Shown here piece by piece: positions 7,651-20,143 of a DNA stretch of 64,000 nt. Made by a program: the position numbers and the translations under genes. The stretch is from Vicinamibacterales bacterium (GTDB taxonomy: Bacteria; Acidobacteriota; Vicinamibacteria; Vicinamibacterales; UBA2999), in NCBI GenBank assembly GCA_030680175.1, contig JAUXWO010000051.1:62001-126000 (forward strand). The letters are read 5' to 3'. Numbering within the stretch: position 1 is the stretch's first letter; each line of letters begins with the position of its first letter. The notes under the pieces were generated by a model. That model saw nothing but the letters and a program-made list of their open reading frames with translations. It had not been told where the DNA came from and did not search any database.

Positions 7651-8286
7651 TCACGGCTGGCGCACGAGCGACCAGTAGTCCACGCCCTCGCGAAACCATC
7701 CGGCCAGCACGGTGCGCGGCGCGTCGCCCTCGACGGGCGTCACCTGGTGCTCGAGCGCCTCGTCAATCCGGAAGATCATCGCATCCCCGAACGCCTCGGT
7801 CGCCACATCCGCCAGCGGCCGGGCGGTGGCCGCCTCGCGAATCTGCAGGCGTCCCCCGCGGTACGGCTGCTCGCTCAGGTTGATCGACAGGCCGACGAGC
7901 CGGCCATCAATCACGTCGTTGTGCCACGGGAAGTAATGGTCGCCGCCGGGGCGAGACGCACGCCGGTAGATGCGGCCGCTGAACGTGGAGATGGGACGGC
8001 AGCCGGTGACGGACTCGATGAACCTCCAGAGCGCCGGGTCGCCGAGCACCGCCTGCAGCGCCCCAAGCAGCACCGCATCGTCGAGGACATGCTCGATCTC
8101 GCGCGTGCCCTCGGTGCGCAGGGTGATGGGCGCGACGGCCAGCCGCCGGCGGACGAGCCCGGAGAGATCGGGGGCGAGGAAGCCGGGCCAGCCCACCGTG
8201 TGCGTCGTGGCGAACTGCTGCCGCCACCGATCGAGATCAGCGGGGGTCGCGTCGAGACGAAGCGCGGTGCGTGTCAGGGCCACCAT
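7651..8286 (-). CDS. 2-oxoglutarate/Fe(II)-dependent oxygenase
   Basis: A 211-residue protein with a prolyl-hydroxylase-like double-stranded beta-helix. The iron ligands are the His and Asp of WHND (about residue 123) and the distal His of LEHQVTP (about residue 187). The 2OG-binding Arg is in PRTVLAGW just after. SINLSEQPYRGGRLQI is the usual core strand pair. It is convergent with the FkbM gene (9 bp between stops). The upstream frame has no start until the zinc-ribbon gene, so 8286 is the natural start. The substrate is unknown; relatives hydroxylate proteins, amino acids or small metabolites. Confidence 0.85.
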   Translation of the reverse strand: MVALTRTALRLDATPADLDRWRQQFATTHTVGWPGFLAPDLSGLVRRRLAVAPITLRTEGTREIEHVLDDAVLLGALQAVLGDPALWRFIESVTGCRPISTFSGRIYRRASRPGGDHYFPWHNDVIDGRLVGLSINLSEQPYRGGRLQIREAATARPLADVATEAFGDAMIFRIDEALEHQVTPVEGDAPRTVLAGWFREGVDYWSLVRQP

Positions 8287-8326
8287 GGCGGTGCGAGGAC
8301 GGACGCCAGGCCGCGCGCGGCGCGCG

Positions 8327-8593
8327 TCAGGCGCCGGCGAGCCAGACCAGCGTCCGGCAGCTCGGGCAGGCGTAGGCGAGGCGCAAGTCGGCTTCGAACG
8401 AGACGTAGCCGCCGTCGCCCGGCGCCTCACACTGCGGACAGATGGCGCGCGTCTCGGTCTCGACCGTCGCGACCCGCAGCGGCCGCCCGGTGGCCGGGTC
8501 GGGAACGGCCGATGGTCCATCGACGTGGCGCGTGACGCGCATGGCGCCGTCGGCGCCGGTGATCAACTGGAAGAGGCCGTGGAAGAGGTCCAT
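8327..8593 (-). CDS. Small zinc-ribbon protein
   Basis: An 88-residue protein with two Cys pairs, CPQC (about residues 53-56) and CPSC (about 78-81), that would form one zinc ribbon. I recognise no named family. The start at 8593 (MDLFHGLFQLI) was preferred over an in-frame ATG 12 codons upstream, because the extra residues look non-coding. It lies upstream of the 2OG oxygenase on the same strand, with a 40-bp gap. It could be a nucleic-acid-binding or protein-interaction module; function unknown. Confidence 0.65.
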   Translation of the reverse strand: MDLFHGLFQLITGADGAMRVTRHVDGPSAVPDPATGRPLRVATVETETRAICPQCEAPGDGGYVSFEADLRLAYACPSCRTLVWLAGA

Positions 8594-8667
8594 GGAAGCG
8601 GCCGGATGGTAGCACGCCCGTGCGCGCACCGCAATATCTTGGGGTCGTCGCCTGGTAGGGCCGTGTA

Positions 8668-8695
8668 TTCGACGGCCGGTGAGTCATGCTACGCT
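8668..8695 (+). promoter_or_regulatory. Candidate sigma70 promoter for tRNA-Leu
   Basis: TTCGAC, a 16-nt spacer and TACGCT, ending 19 bp before the mature 5' end of the tRNA. Both boxes are moderate matches; position is the main support. Confidence 0.4.
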
Positions 8696-8714
8696 TGGCA
8701 GTTCAGTCATCCAC

Positions 8715-8801
8715 GCGAAAGTGGCGGAACTGGCAGACGCGCCGGACTTAGGATCCGGTAGCCGAAAGGCTGTGGGGGTTCGACTCCCCCCTTTCGCACC
8801 A
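8715..8801 (+). tRNA. tRNA-Leu (anticodon UAG)
   Basis: An 87-nt class II tRNA with encoded CCA. The acceptor stem is GCGAAAG (8715-8721) with CTTTCGC (8791-8797), then ACCA. The anticodon stem is CCGGA/TCCGG with loop CTTAGGA, giving anticodon TAG. A long variable arm (GTAGCCGAAAGGCTGT region) and the T-arm loop GTTCGACTC are present. It reads CUN leucine codons. Confidence 0.97.
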
Positions 8802-8813
8802 GCCTTCGCTCAC

Positions 8814-8984
8814 GCTTGCCAGGCGTCGTGAGCTACGGCTGGCAGGCCAGACGGAGGCTGTCCCGCCGAAGCGGCGGCGCCGCGAAGGCGGACTGAAACG
8901 CGCACGGTGGCCGGCGTCGTGCGCGACGGCTGGCACGCCACGCGGAGGCTGTCCCGCCGAAGCGGCGGCGCCGCGAAGGCGGAC
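8814..8984. repeat. Two direct copies of a ~75-bp two-hairpin repeat after the tRNA
   Basis: Copies end at 8893 and 8984, offset by 91 bp. The last 42 bp of each (8852-8893 and 8943-8984) are identical. Each unit has a hairpin-forming left part (TGCCAG with CTGGCA in copy 1) and a right part pairing CCGCC(GAAGC) with (GCGAA)GGCGG. No coding sequence is seen in 8802-9016. Such tRNA-adjacent hairpin repeats recur in related genomes (from memory). Confidence 0.8.
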
Positions 8985-9016
8985 CTCAGAATGACCCGAA
9001 CGGCAGCTCTTATCTC

Positions 9017-10309
9017 ATGAAAACAGAACTCGTCGACGTCAACGACACGCGCAAAACCCTCACGGTGGAGATCCCGAGCGGCGAGGTGGATGCCGCCATC
9101 GACCGCGTGGCCCGCCAGTACGGCAAGTCGGCGAAGATCCCCGGCTTCCGCCCCGGCAAGATTCCGCCGAAGGTGGTGCGCCAGCGCTATCGCAGCCAGA
9201 TCCTTCACGACGTGGCGCACGACCTCATCCCGCGCGCGGTGGATGCGGCGCTCGGTGAGCGTGGCGTCGAGCCCGTCGACACGCCCGACATCCGCGACGT
9301 GGTCGTCGAGGAGGGCAAGGCGCTCACCTTCACGGCCGCCTTCGATGTCCTGCCGCCGTTCGACCCGGGCGACTTCAGCACCATCCAGTTGCGGCGCGCC
9401 AAGGTGGACCTCGACGAGCAGGCCGTGCCGGCCGCCCTGGAGCGGCTGCGTGAACGTGCGGCGCGGTTCGAGCCGGTCGAGGCCGGCGCGGTGGCCGGCG
9501 ATGGCCACACGCTGATCCTGGATCTCTCGCGCACGGCGGCCGGCAAGGACGGCACGCCCGGCGAGACCGACCACCACCAGCAGGTGTCGATCGAGATGGG
9601 CGGCCAGGCGAACCCGCCCGGCTTCGACGCCGAGGTCGCGGGCCTCGCCGTCGGCGAGACGCGCGCCTTCACGCTCACCTATCCCGAGGACTACGCCGTG
9701 GCGGAACTGGCCGGCGGCCAGGTGTCGTACACCGTCACCCTCAAGGAGATCCGCCAGCGTGTCGTCCCCGCGCTCGATGACGAATTCGCGAAGGACGTGG
9801 GCGACTTCGCGTCGCTCGAGGCCCTGCGCGAGCGGGTGCAGTCGGACCTGACGACGGAGGCGACCGAGGCGGCCGAGCGCGAGCTGCGCGCCGACATGCT
9901 GAAGCAACTTGCCCAGCGCCTGCCGTTCGCGGTGCCGGATTCGCTCATCGATCGCGAGATCGACCGGCGCGTCGAGGAGTTCGCGCGCCGCCTGATGGAG
10001 CAGCGCATCGACCCGCGCACGACCAACATCGACTGGGCCGCCTTCCGGGATGGGCAGAAGGGGCCGGCCACCGAGGCCGTCGGCTCGGCGCTCGTGCTCG
10101 ACGAGGTGTCGCGCCGCGAGCAGCTCACGGTGACGGAGGCGGAACTCGAGGCCGAACTCGATCGCTACGCCCAGCAGACCGGGCGTACCCCGGCCGCGGT
10201 CCGCGCCCAGCTCGAGCGCGACGGCGGCGTGGGCCGCCTGCAGACCGGCATCCGGCGGGAGAAGGCCGTGACCTTCGTCCTCGGCAAGGCCCAGATCCTC
10301 GACGCGTGA
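9017..10309 (+). CDS. tig: Trigger factor, ribosome-associated chaperone and PPIase
   Basis: A 430-residue protein, normal length for the family. The N-terminal ribosome-binding domain (residues 1-115) contains the signature GFRPGKIP, which docks at L23 by the tunnel exit. The FKBP-like PPIase domain spans about residues 155-245, and the C-terminal substrate-binding domain follows from about 255 to the end. It receives nascent chains in the cytoplasm. It is followed by clpP, clpX and lon, the common tig-clpP-clpX-lon order, but a 346-bp repeat-rich gap separates it from clpP. No strong Shine-Dalgarno is seen before the ATG. Confidence 0.97.
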   Translation: MKTELVDVNDTRKTLTVEIPSGEVDAAIDRVARQYGKSAKIPGFRPGKIPPKVVRQRYRSQILHDVAHDLIPRAVDAALGERGVEPVDTPDIRDVVVEEGKALTFTAAFDVLPPFDPGDFSTIQLRRAKVDLDEQAVPAALERLRERAARFEPVEAGAVAGDGHTLILDLSRTAAGKDGTPGETDHHQQVSIEMGGQANPPGFDAEVAGLAVGETRAFTLTYPEDYAVAELAGGQVSYTVTLKEIRQRVVPALDDEFAKDVGDFASLEALRERVQSDLTTEATEAAERELRADMLKQLAQRLPFAVPDSLIDREIDRRVEEFARRLMEQRIDPRTTNIDWAAFRDGQKGPATEAVGSALVLDEVSRREQLTVTEAELEAELDRYAQQTGRTPAAVRAQLERDGGVGRLQTGIRREKAVTFVLGKAQILDA

Positions 10310-10325
10310 TCAGGCCGGGGGCGAT

Positions 10326-10381
10326 CGGCTTTCGGCTTTCGGCGCTCGGCGCTCGGCGCTCGGCGCTCGGCGATCAGCCTG
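10326..10381 (+). repeat. Heptanucleotide array, eight 7-bp units
   Basis: Units run CGGCTTT x2, CGGCGCT x4, CGGCGAT and CAGCCTG. On the opposite strand the core is AGCGCCG, related to the AGCGAAC and AGCGAAG arrays at 5429 and 42291. It begins 17 bp after the tig stop. Confidence 0.85.
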
Positions 10382-10387
10382 CACCTC

Positions 10388-10423
10388 GGGCACCGTGGGC
10401 ACCCCGGGCACCGTGGGCACCCC
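10388..10423 (+). repeat. Perfect 18-bp tandem duplication
   Basis: GGGCACCGTGGGCACCCC occurs twice head to tail. Further degenerate GGCACC units continue to about 10460. The rest of 10310-10655, between tig and clpP, shows no gene. Confidence 0.85.
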
Positions 10424-10466
10424 GCCGCTCCGGCCCCCCGGCACCCCGGCACCTCCCCCCCTTCCA

Positions 10467-10497
10467 TTCAATGTTTGGCCCCCCGAGCCGATATATA
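10467..10497 (+). promoter_or_regulatory. Weak candidate promoter for clpP
   Basis: TTCAAT and TATATA (10492-10497) are separated by 19 nt, longer than ideal. TACAAT at 10550-10555 is an alternative -10 box without a clear -35. It is listed because a promoter is expected in this gap. Confidence 0.25.
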
Positions 10498-10655
10498 GGT
10501 GAACAGGGCGGCGCGGCAGGGCGGGGCCGGAGGGTCCCGGTACGCGTGGTACAATGGGCAGCGTGACGGCAGGCGCCGTCCGCCCATTCCTGACGGCGCG
10601 TCCCGGCGGCCCGGACGCCCCTCACCACGACACCCCGAACCGATCACCGAGGCAT

Positions 10656-11264
10656 ATGAACAGGACGGACTCCCGCATGCAGTTGATCCCGATGGTGGTC
10701 GAGCAGACCAACCGCGGGGAACGCGCGTACGACATCTTCTCGCGCCTGCTGAAGGACAACATCATCTTCATCGGGACGCCGATCGACGACGCGGTGGCGA
10801 ACCTCGTGGTCGCGCAGATGCTGTTTCTCGAGGCGGAAGATCCGGACAAGGACATCCTGCTGTACATCAACAGCCCGGGCGGGTCGATCACGGCGGGCTT
10901 TGCGATCTACGACACGATGCAGTTCATCCGTCCCGACGTGCAGACGTACTGCATCGGCCAGGCGGCGTCGATCGCGGCGGTGCTGCTGGCGGCGGGGACG
11001 AAGGGCAAGCGCTTCTCGCTGCCGAACTCGCGCATCCTGATCCACCAGCCGTGGATGTCTGGGCTCGGGGGCCAGGCGACGGACATCGACCTGGCGGCGC
11101 GTGAGATTCTGCGCATGCGCGAGCGGATCAACGAGATCCTGGTGCAGCACACCGGGCAGGACATGAAGCGGATTCAGCAGGACACGGAACGCGACTACAT
11201 CATGTCGCCGGACCAGGGCAAGGACTACGGAATTCTTGACGATGTCATCCGGAAACGGGTGTAA
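10656..11264 (+). CDS. clpP: ATP-dependent Clp protease proteolytic subunit
   Basis: A 202-residue serine protease forming the ClpP tetradecamer with ClpX. Catalytic Ser lies in [10 protein letters not shown] (about residue 101), His in ILIHQPW (about 126) and Asp in TERDYIM (about 175). The frame is open from 10554, but ATG 10656 gives the normal length and has GAGG just upstream. ATG 10677 ([10 protein letters not shown]) is an equally plausible start. clpX starts 25 bp after the stop, so they are probably co-transcribed. Confidence 0.96.
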   Translation: MNRTDSRMQLIPMVVEQTNRGERAYDIFSRLLKDNIIFIGTPIDDAVANLVVAQMLFLEAEDPDKDILLYINSPGGSITAGFAIYDTMQFIRPDVQTYCIGQAASIAAVLLAAGTKGKRFSLPNSRILIHQPWMSGLGGQATDIDLAAREILRMRERINEILVQHTGQDMKRIQQDTERDYIMSPDQGKDYGILDDVIRKRV

Positions 11265-11289
11265 CATCGAAGGCACAGGCGCGATCTCT

Positions 11290-12537
<1,248 letters not shown>

Positions 12538-12613
12538 CGGACACGGGGCCGGCTTCGGCCGGCCGCGCCCGCTCGGATCCGCCGTTGCCAGCGCGCTGGC
12601 CCCCAAGAGCCTG

Positions 12614-14992
<2,379 letters not shown>

Positions 14993-15549
14993 TTGAAGAT
15001 CACCGTCGAGTTCGTCACGAGCGCCGCCGGCCCCGAGGGCTTCCCCCGCGAGGGGCCGCCCGAGGTGGCGATGGTCGGCCGCTCCAACGTGGGCAAGTCG
15101 ACGCTCATCAACGCGCTCGTGCGCAAGAGCGTCGCGCGGACCAGCGCGGCCCCGGGCAAGACCCGTCTGGTCAACTTCTTTCGCGTGAAGGCCGAGGGCC
15201 GGCCGGAGTTCCTGCTCGTGGACCTCCCCGGCTACGGGTACGCCAGGGGCGGCGAGTCGGCTGCCCGGGAGTTCGGCGCCCTCACCGGCGCCTACTTCGC
15301 GTCGCGGGTCTCGACGGGCCGGCTCGTCGGGGCCCTGCAGCTCGTCGATGCCCGCCACCCGGGCCTCCCGAGCGATCGCCACGCGTGGGCGTGGCTGGCC
15401 GAGATTGGCGCCCCGCGCCACGTCGTGGCCACCAAGCTGGACAAGCTGACGCGCGCCGAACGCTCGCGTCTGATTCGGGAGCTCGCAACCATCCACGAGG
15501 CCCCGGCGGTGCTGGTTTCGGTACCGGCGGGCGAAGGACTGAACGAACT

Positions 15550-16866
<1,317 letters not shown>

Positions 16867-16877
16867 GCTCAACGAGC

Positions 16878-18314
16878 ATGCCTTCTCCGGTCCGGCTGCT
16901 CGCCGACCAGGCCTTCTCGCGCGCCGCCGGCGCGCCGCTCGTGCAGGGCAACGCCGTCCGGATCCTGAAGGACGCGCGCGAGAACTACCCGGCCTGGCTC
17001 GACGCCATCGCCGGCGCCGAGCGCTGGATTCACTTCGAAAGCTACATCATCCACGGCGACGCCGTCGGCCGCCGCTTCGCCGAGGCGCTCGCCGAGCGCG
17101 CGCGCGCGGGCGTCCGCGTCCGTGTCCTGTACGACTGGGCGGGCGGGCTCTTCACGGGGTCGGGGCCGCTCTGGCGGCTCCTCCGCGCGGCCGGCGCCGA
17201 GATCCGGGTCTTCAATCCGCCCCGCCTCCACCATCCCGTCAGCTGGATGTCACGCGATCACCGCAAGATGCTGGCGGTCGACGGCGAGATCGGGTTCGTC
17301 GCCGGCCTCTGCGTCGGACAGGCGTGGGAGGGCGACACGGCGCGGGGCGTCGAGCCGTGGCGCGACACCGGCGTCGCCATCCGCGGCCCCGCCGTCGCCG
17401 ACATCGAGCATGCCTTCGTCCAGGTGTGGAACGACGTCGGCGATCCGCTCCCTGCCGACGAACGCGTCGACGCCGCGACGATCCCGCCCGCCGGGGAGGT
17501 CGCGCTCCGCGTGATCGACACGATGCCCGCCACCGCCGGCATGATGCGCCTCGACCAGCTCGTGGCGGCGCTGGCGCGCCGTACGCTGTGGATCGCCGAC
17601 GCCTACTTCGTTGGCACGCCCGCGCACACGCAGGCGCTCCGCGCCGCGGCCGACGACGGCGTGGACGTCCGCCTGCTCGTGCCCGGCGGCAGCGATCTGG
17701 TGCTGCTGCAGCCTCTGACCCGCGCCGGCTACCGGCCGCTGCTCGAAGGCGGCGTGCGGATCTTCGAGTGGAACGGGCCGATGATGCACGCGAAGACGGC
17801 CGTCGCCGACGGCAAGTGGTCGCGCGTCGGCTCGAGCAACCTCAACCTCCAGAGCTGGCTGGGCAACTGGGAGCTCGACGTCGCCATCGAGGACGAGGTG
17901 ATCGGACGCGACATGGCCGCGATGTTCGAGGACGACCTGGCCCACGCCACCGAGGTCGTGCTCGACGGGCGGCACCGCGTGCCCCGGATCCGCCCGGCGC
18001 GGCGCTCGCCCGCCAGACGCGGCAGCGCCGGCCGCGCGGCCGCCGGCGCCCTTCGCCTCGGCAACACCCTCGGCGCGGTGCTGACGCTGACACGCACGCT
18101 CGGGCCGTCCGATGCACGCACCCTCTTCTACGGCGCCCTGTTCCTGCTCGTCACCGGCGCCGTGGGCCTGGCCTGGCCCCGTGCGCTGGCGTGGCCGCTC
18201 GGCGCGGTCTGCCTCTGGGTCGGACTCGGCTGGACGGTGGAAGCGTGGCATCTGTGGCGGAGACGGCGGGCGCCGTCGTCGACAGGCGGACCGGATCAAC
18301 CTGCTCGGAAATAA
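16878..18314 (+). CDS. Cardiolipin synthase-like phospholipase D family protein
   Basis: A 478-residue protein with two PLD half-sites: SRDHRKMLAVDG (HxK-x4-D, about residues 128-139) and MMHAKTAVADG (about 300-310), each followed by Gly/Asn-Ser residues typical of PLD enzymes (RVGSSNLN after the second). Family members condense phosphatidylglycerol or PG/PE to cardiolipin at the inner membrane. Unlike E. coli ClsA it has no N-terminal membrane hairpin. Instead two C-terminal hydrophobic segments (about residues 410-430 and 435-455) follow a basic linker. It starts 11 bp after rho. ClsB-type activity is plausible; substrate specificity is not resolved. Confidence 0.85.
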   Translation: MPSPVRLLADQAFSRAAGAPLVQGNAVRILKDARENYPAWLDAIAGAERWIHFESYIIHGDAVGRRFAEALAERARAGVRVRVLYDWAGGLFTGSGPLWRLLRAAGAEIRVFNPPRLHHPVSWMSRDHRKMLAVDGEIGFVAGLCVGQAWEGDTARGVEPWRDTGVAIRGPAVADIEHAFVQVWNDVGDPLPADERVDAATIPPAGEVALRVIDTMPATAGMMRLDQLVAALARRTLWIADAYFVGTPAHTQALRAAADDGVDVRLLVPGGSDLVLLQPLTRAGYRPLLEGGVRIFEWNGPMMHAKTAVADGKWSRVGSSNLNLQSWLGNWELDVAIEDEVIGRDMAAMFEDDLAHATEVVLDGRHRVPRIRPARRSPARRGSAGRAAAGALRLGNTLGAVLTLTRTLGPSDARTLFYGALFLLVTGAVGLAWPRALAWPLGAVCLWVGLGWTVEAWHLWRRRRAPSSTGGPDQPARK

Positions 18315-18332
18315 GGAGTTACGCGGTTGCGA

Positions 18333-18362
18333 GGGACAGACGGCCCGCGCGCATGCTATACT
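18333..18362 (+). promoter_or_regulatory. Candidate sigma70 promoter for rpmE
   Basis: GGGACA (4 of 6 to the -35 consensus), an 18-nt spacer and TATACT (5 of 6 to the -10). It ends 62 bp upstream of the L31 start codon, in the only gap in front of that gene. Confidence 0.5.
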
Positions 18363-18424
18363 CGGTAGCTTCAGTGAGGCCGGTAAGTGGCAGTGAGCCC
18401 GGATCCGGCGAAAGGACCTGAATC

Positions 18425-18697
18425 GTGAAGGCTGGCATTCATCCCGACTACTTCGACGTCACCGCCACGTGCGCCTGCGGCGCCTCCTGGCAGACGAAAT
18501 CCACCAAGCAGGAACTCCACCTCGAGATCTGCTCCCAGTGCCACCCGTTCTTCACGGGCCGGCAGAAGCTGATCGACACCGAGGGCCGCGTCGAACGCTT
18601 CACCAAGAAGTACGGCGCCACCACGCTCGAAGGCCAGAAGGCCGCCCAGGCGGAAGCCAAGGCGAAGAAGGCCAAGGCCAAGCCGAAGCCCAACTAG
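18425..18697 (+). CDS. rpmE: 50S ribosomal protein L31 (zinc-binding, C+ type)
   Basis: A 90-residue ribosomal protein of the large subunit, at the inter-subunit bridge. MKAGIHPDYFDV is the L31 signature. Cys-x-Cys (CAC, about residues 16-18) and Cys-x2-Cys (CSQC, about 36-39) form the zinc site of the C+ form. The C-terminal 20 residues are a Lys/Ala/Pro tail longer than in most L31 proteins. The start codon is GTG with AAAGGA eight bases upstream. It is convergent with the MrfB-like gene; the two stop codons share a hairpin. Confidence 0.95.
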   Translation: MKAGIHPDYFDVTATCACGASWQTKSTKQELHLEICSQCHPFFTGRQKLIDTEGRVERFTKKYGATTLEGQKAAQAEAKAKKAKAKPKPN

Positions 18698-18711
18698 TGG
18701 CGCTCCACTAG
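18694..18711. terminator. Bidirectional hairpin holding both convergent stop codons
   Basis: CTAGTGG-CGCT-CCACTAG, a perfect 7-bp stem with a 4-nt loop. The left arm contains the rpmE TAG and the right arm the reverse-strand TAG of the neighbouring gene. No T-run follows on either strand, so termination is likely Rho-dependent or the hairpin protects 3' ends. Confidence 0.5.
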
Positions 18712-20138
18712 TCGATCTGCAGGCGGCCGGCGCCCCGGTCGCCCATCTTCCGCTCGAGGCGCCGCAGGCGGTGTTCCGCCGCGGCGCGTCCGCGCCCTCC
18801 CGGCGCCTCGTCGAGCGACGCCAACACCAGCAGACGCGCCTCCTCCAGATCACGCGAGCGATGCTCGTGGTGGATGGCCAGCGCCTCGCGCGCCTCGCGG
18901 CGGAGCGCCTGCGCCACCCCGCGGACACCGAGCAGCGCCGTCCAGGCGGCCGCCGCCTCCTCCGCCCGTCCGGCGCGCCGCCGGATCAGCGCGAGCCGCC
19001 GCAGCGCTTCCCCCTGCACATGCCCCAGCCGGCCGATGCGCCCCGCGGCCTGCGCCGCCTCGTGGAAGCACGCCTCCGCGTGGCCGGCCGCACCCGCCCG
19101 CTCGTAGAGGCGGCCGAGGCCCAGGCACTCCGCCGCGCTCCCCGTCGCCGACGGCCCGCGGCCGATCAGCCGGATCGCGCGCGCCATCAGCAACGCCGTC
19201 GAGAGCAGGTCCAGCCGGTTGTGCTCCAGCACCGCCTCGAGCGGACGCGCGTCACCGTCGCGGACGAACTGGAAGTACCGTGACGGAATCTCGAAACCGG
19301 GAACGTCCCCGACGCGATGGACGCCGCCCAGCTGGCGCTCGAGCGTGGTGAGCGCACACCCCGTGCCCGCGATCGGATCCCGCCACAGGCGCCGCGCCGG
19401 GTGCAGCATGTCGAGATGCGGACGCGCCTCGAGCGGGCTCGTGATCCGGTGATAGAGGTAGCGGGTCTCCACGAGCGGGACGTCGAAGGTGCGGCCGTTG
19501 AAGGTGATGAGCGAGAGCGGGTCGGACGGGTCCGAGGGGTCCGAGGGGTCCGAGGGGTCCGGCGGGTCCGAGGGGTCCGACGGGTCCGCTTGCCCTGAGC
19601 GAAGTCGAAGGGAGGGGGCCGACGACACGGGCGGACGGCGGGTCAGTGTGGTGATCCAGTCGGTGAGGGCGGCCAGTTGCGCGCGCTCGTGCTCGAGTCC
19701 GGGCATCAGGAACTGCCGCACCTGCACGCCGTCCGGCGTCACCAGGGCGCAACCGATCAGGAAGGCCTGCGTGCCCGCACCGCCGGCCAGGCCCGTCGTC
19801 TCGAGGTCGAGCAGGCACAGCGTCCCGTCGAGGCCCGCGGCCGAGGGCCAGGCACGGCCGAGGACGGCCCACTCATCGCGGCCGTCGAGCAGCGTCTCCA
19901 CGATGGCGTCGACCGGCTCGCGGCCGTGTCGCGTGCCGGCTCCGTAGTGGCGCTCTACGATCAGGCACGCGCCGCCGCCCGCGTCCATCACCGTGCCGCC
20001 GAGCGTGTCCGCCGCCTCCGACAGGCGGCGCGCGCCGCGCGGGCCCTCGACGGCCGGTGCGGCGCCGGGCACGCGCACGACGGGCACCGCGGCGCCACGG
20101 CCGCCCACGATGTTGCGCAGTCGATCCTGCAGGCTCAC
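18708..20138 (-). CDS. MrfB/YprB-like DEDDh exonuclease with TPR region
   Basis: A 476-residue protein with an RNase H-like exonuclease fold. Exo I is LLDLETTGL (about residues 109-117), exo II includes TFNGRTFDVPL, and exo III is HNRLDLLS (about 318-325). The C-terminus holds TPR-like helical repeats. Bacillus MrfB has this order of exonuclease then TPR, and works with the helicase MrfA in mitomycin C lesion repair; the helicase gene here ends 5 bp upstream. Oddity: residues about 175-210, between exo I and exo II, are a Ser-Asp-Pro repeat (about 30 residues) encoded by a dispersed repeat element (19519-19612). Activity with this insertion is untested. Confidence 0.8.
   Translation of the reverse strand: MSLQDRLRNIVGGRGAAVPVVRVPGAAPAVEGPRGARRLSEAADTLGGTVMDAGGGACLIVERHYGAGTRHGREPVDAIVETLLDGRDEWAVLGRAWPSAAGLDGTLCLLDLETTGLAGGAGTQAFLIGCALVTPDGVQVRQFLMPGLEHERAQLAALTDWITTLTRRPPVSSAPSLRLRSGQADPSDPSDPPDPSDPSDPSDPSDPLSLITFNGRTFDVPLVETRYLYHRITSPLEARPHLDMLHPARRLWRDPIAGTGCALTTLERQLGGVHRVGDVPGFEIPSRYFQFVRDGDARPLEAVLEHNRLDLLSTALLMARAIRLIGRGPSATGSAAECLGLGRLYERAGAAGHAEACFHEAAQAAGRIGRLGHVQGEALRRLALIRRRAGRAEEAAAAWTALLGVRGVAQALRREAREALAIHHEHRSRDLEEARLLVLASLDEAPGGRGRAAAEHRLRRLERKMGDRGAGRLQID
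19519..19612 (+). repeat. Composite repeat: eight 9-bp units plus REP-like hairpin, inside a coding sequence
   Basis: Eight units of GGGTCCGAN run from 19519 to 19590, followed by the imperfect palindrome CCCTGAGCGAAGTCGAAGGG (19593-19612). The same composite in the same order lies at 37231-37288. On the minus strand the 9-bp units read as Asp-Pro-Ser tripeptides in the MrfB-like protein, keeping the frame open. Confidence 0.9.
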
Positions 20139-20143
20139 GGTAC

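Noticed and set aside
15385-15549. Extended N-terminus for Rho
   Set aside because: The 55 extra codons lie in another frame of ysxC and read as Arg/Gly-rich noise; GTG 15550 gives the family length.
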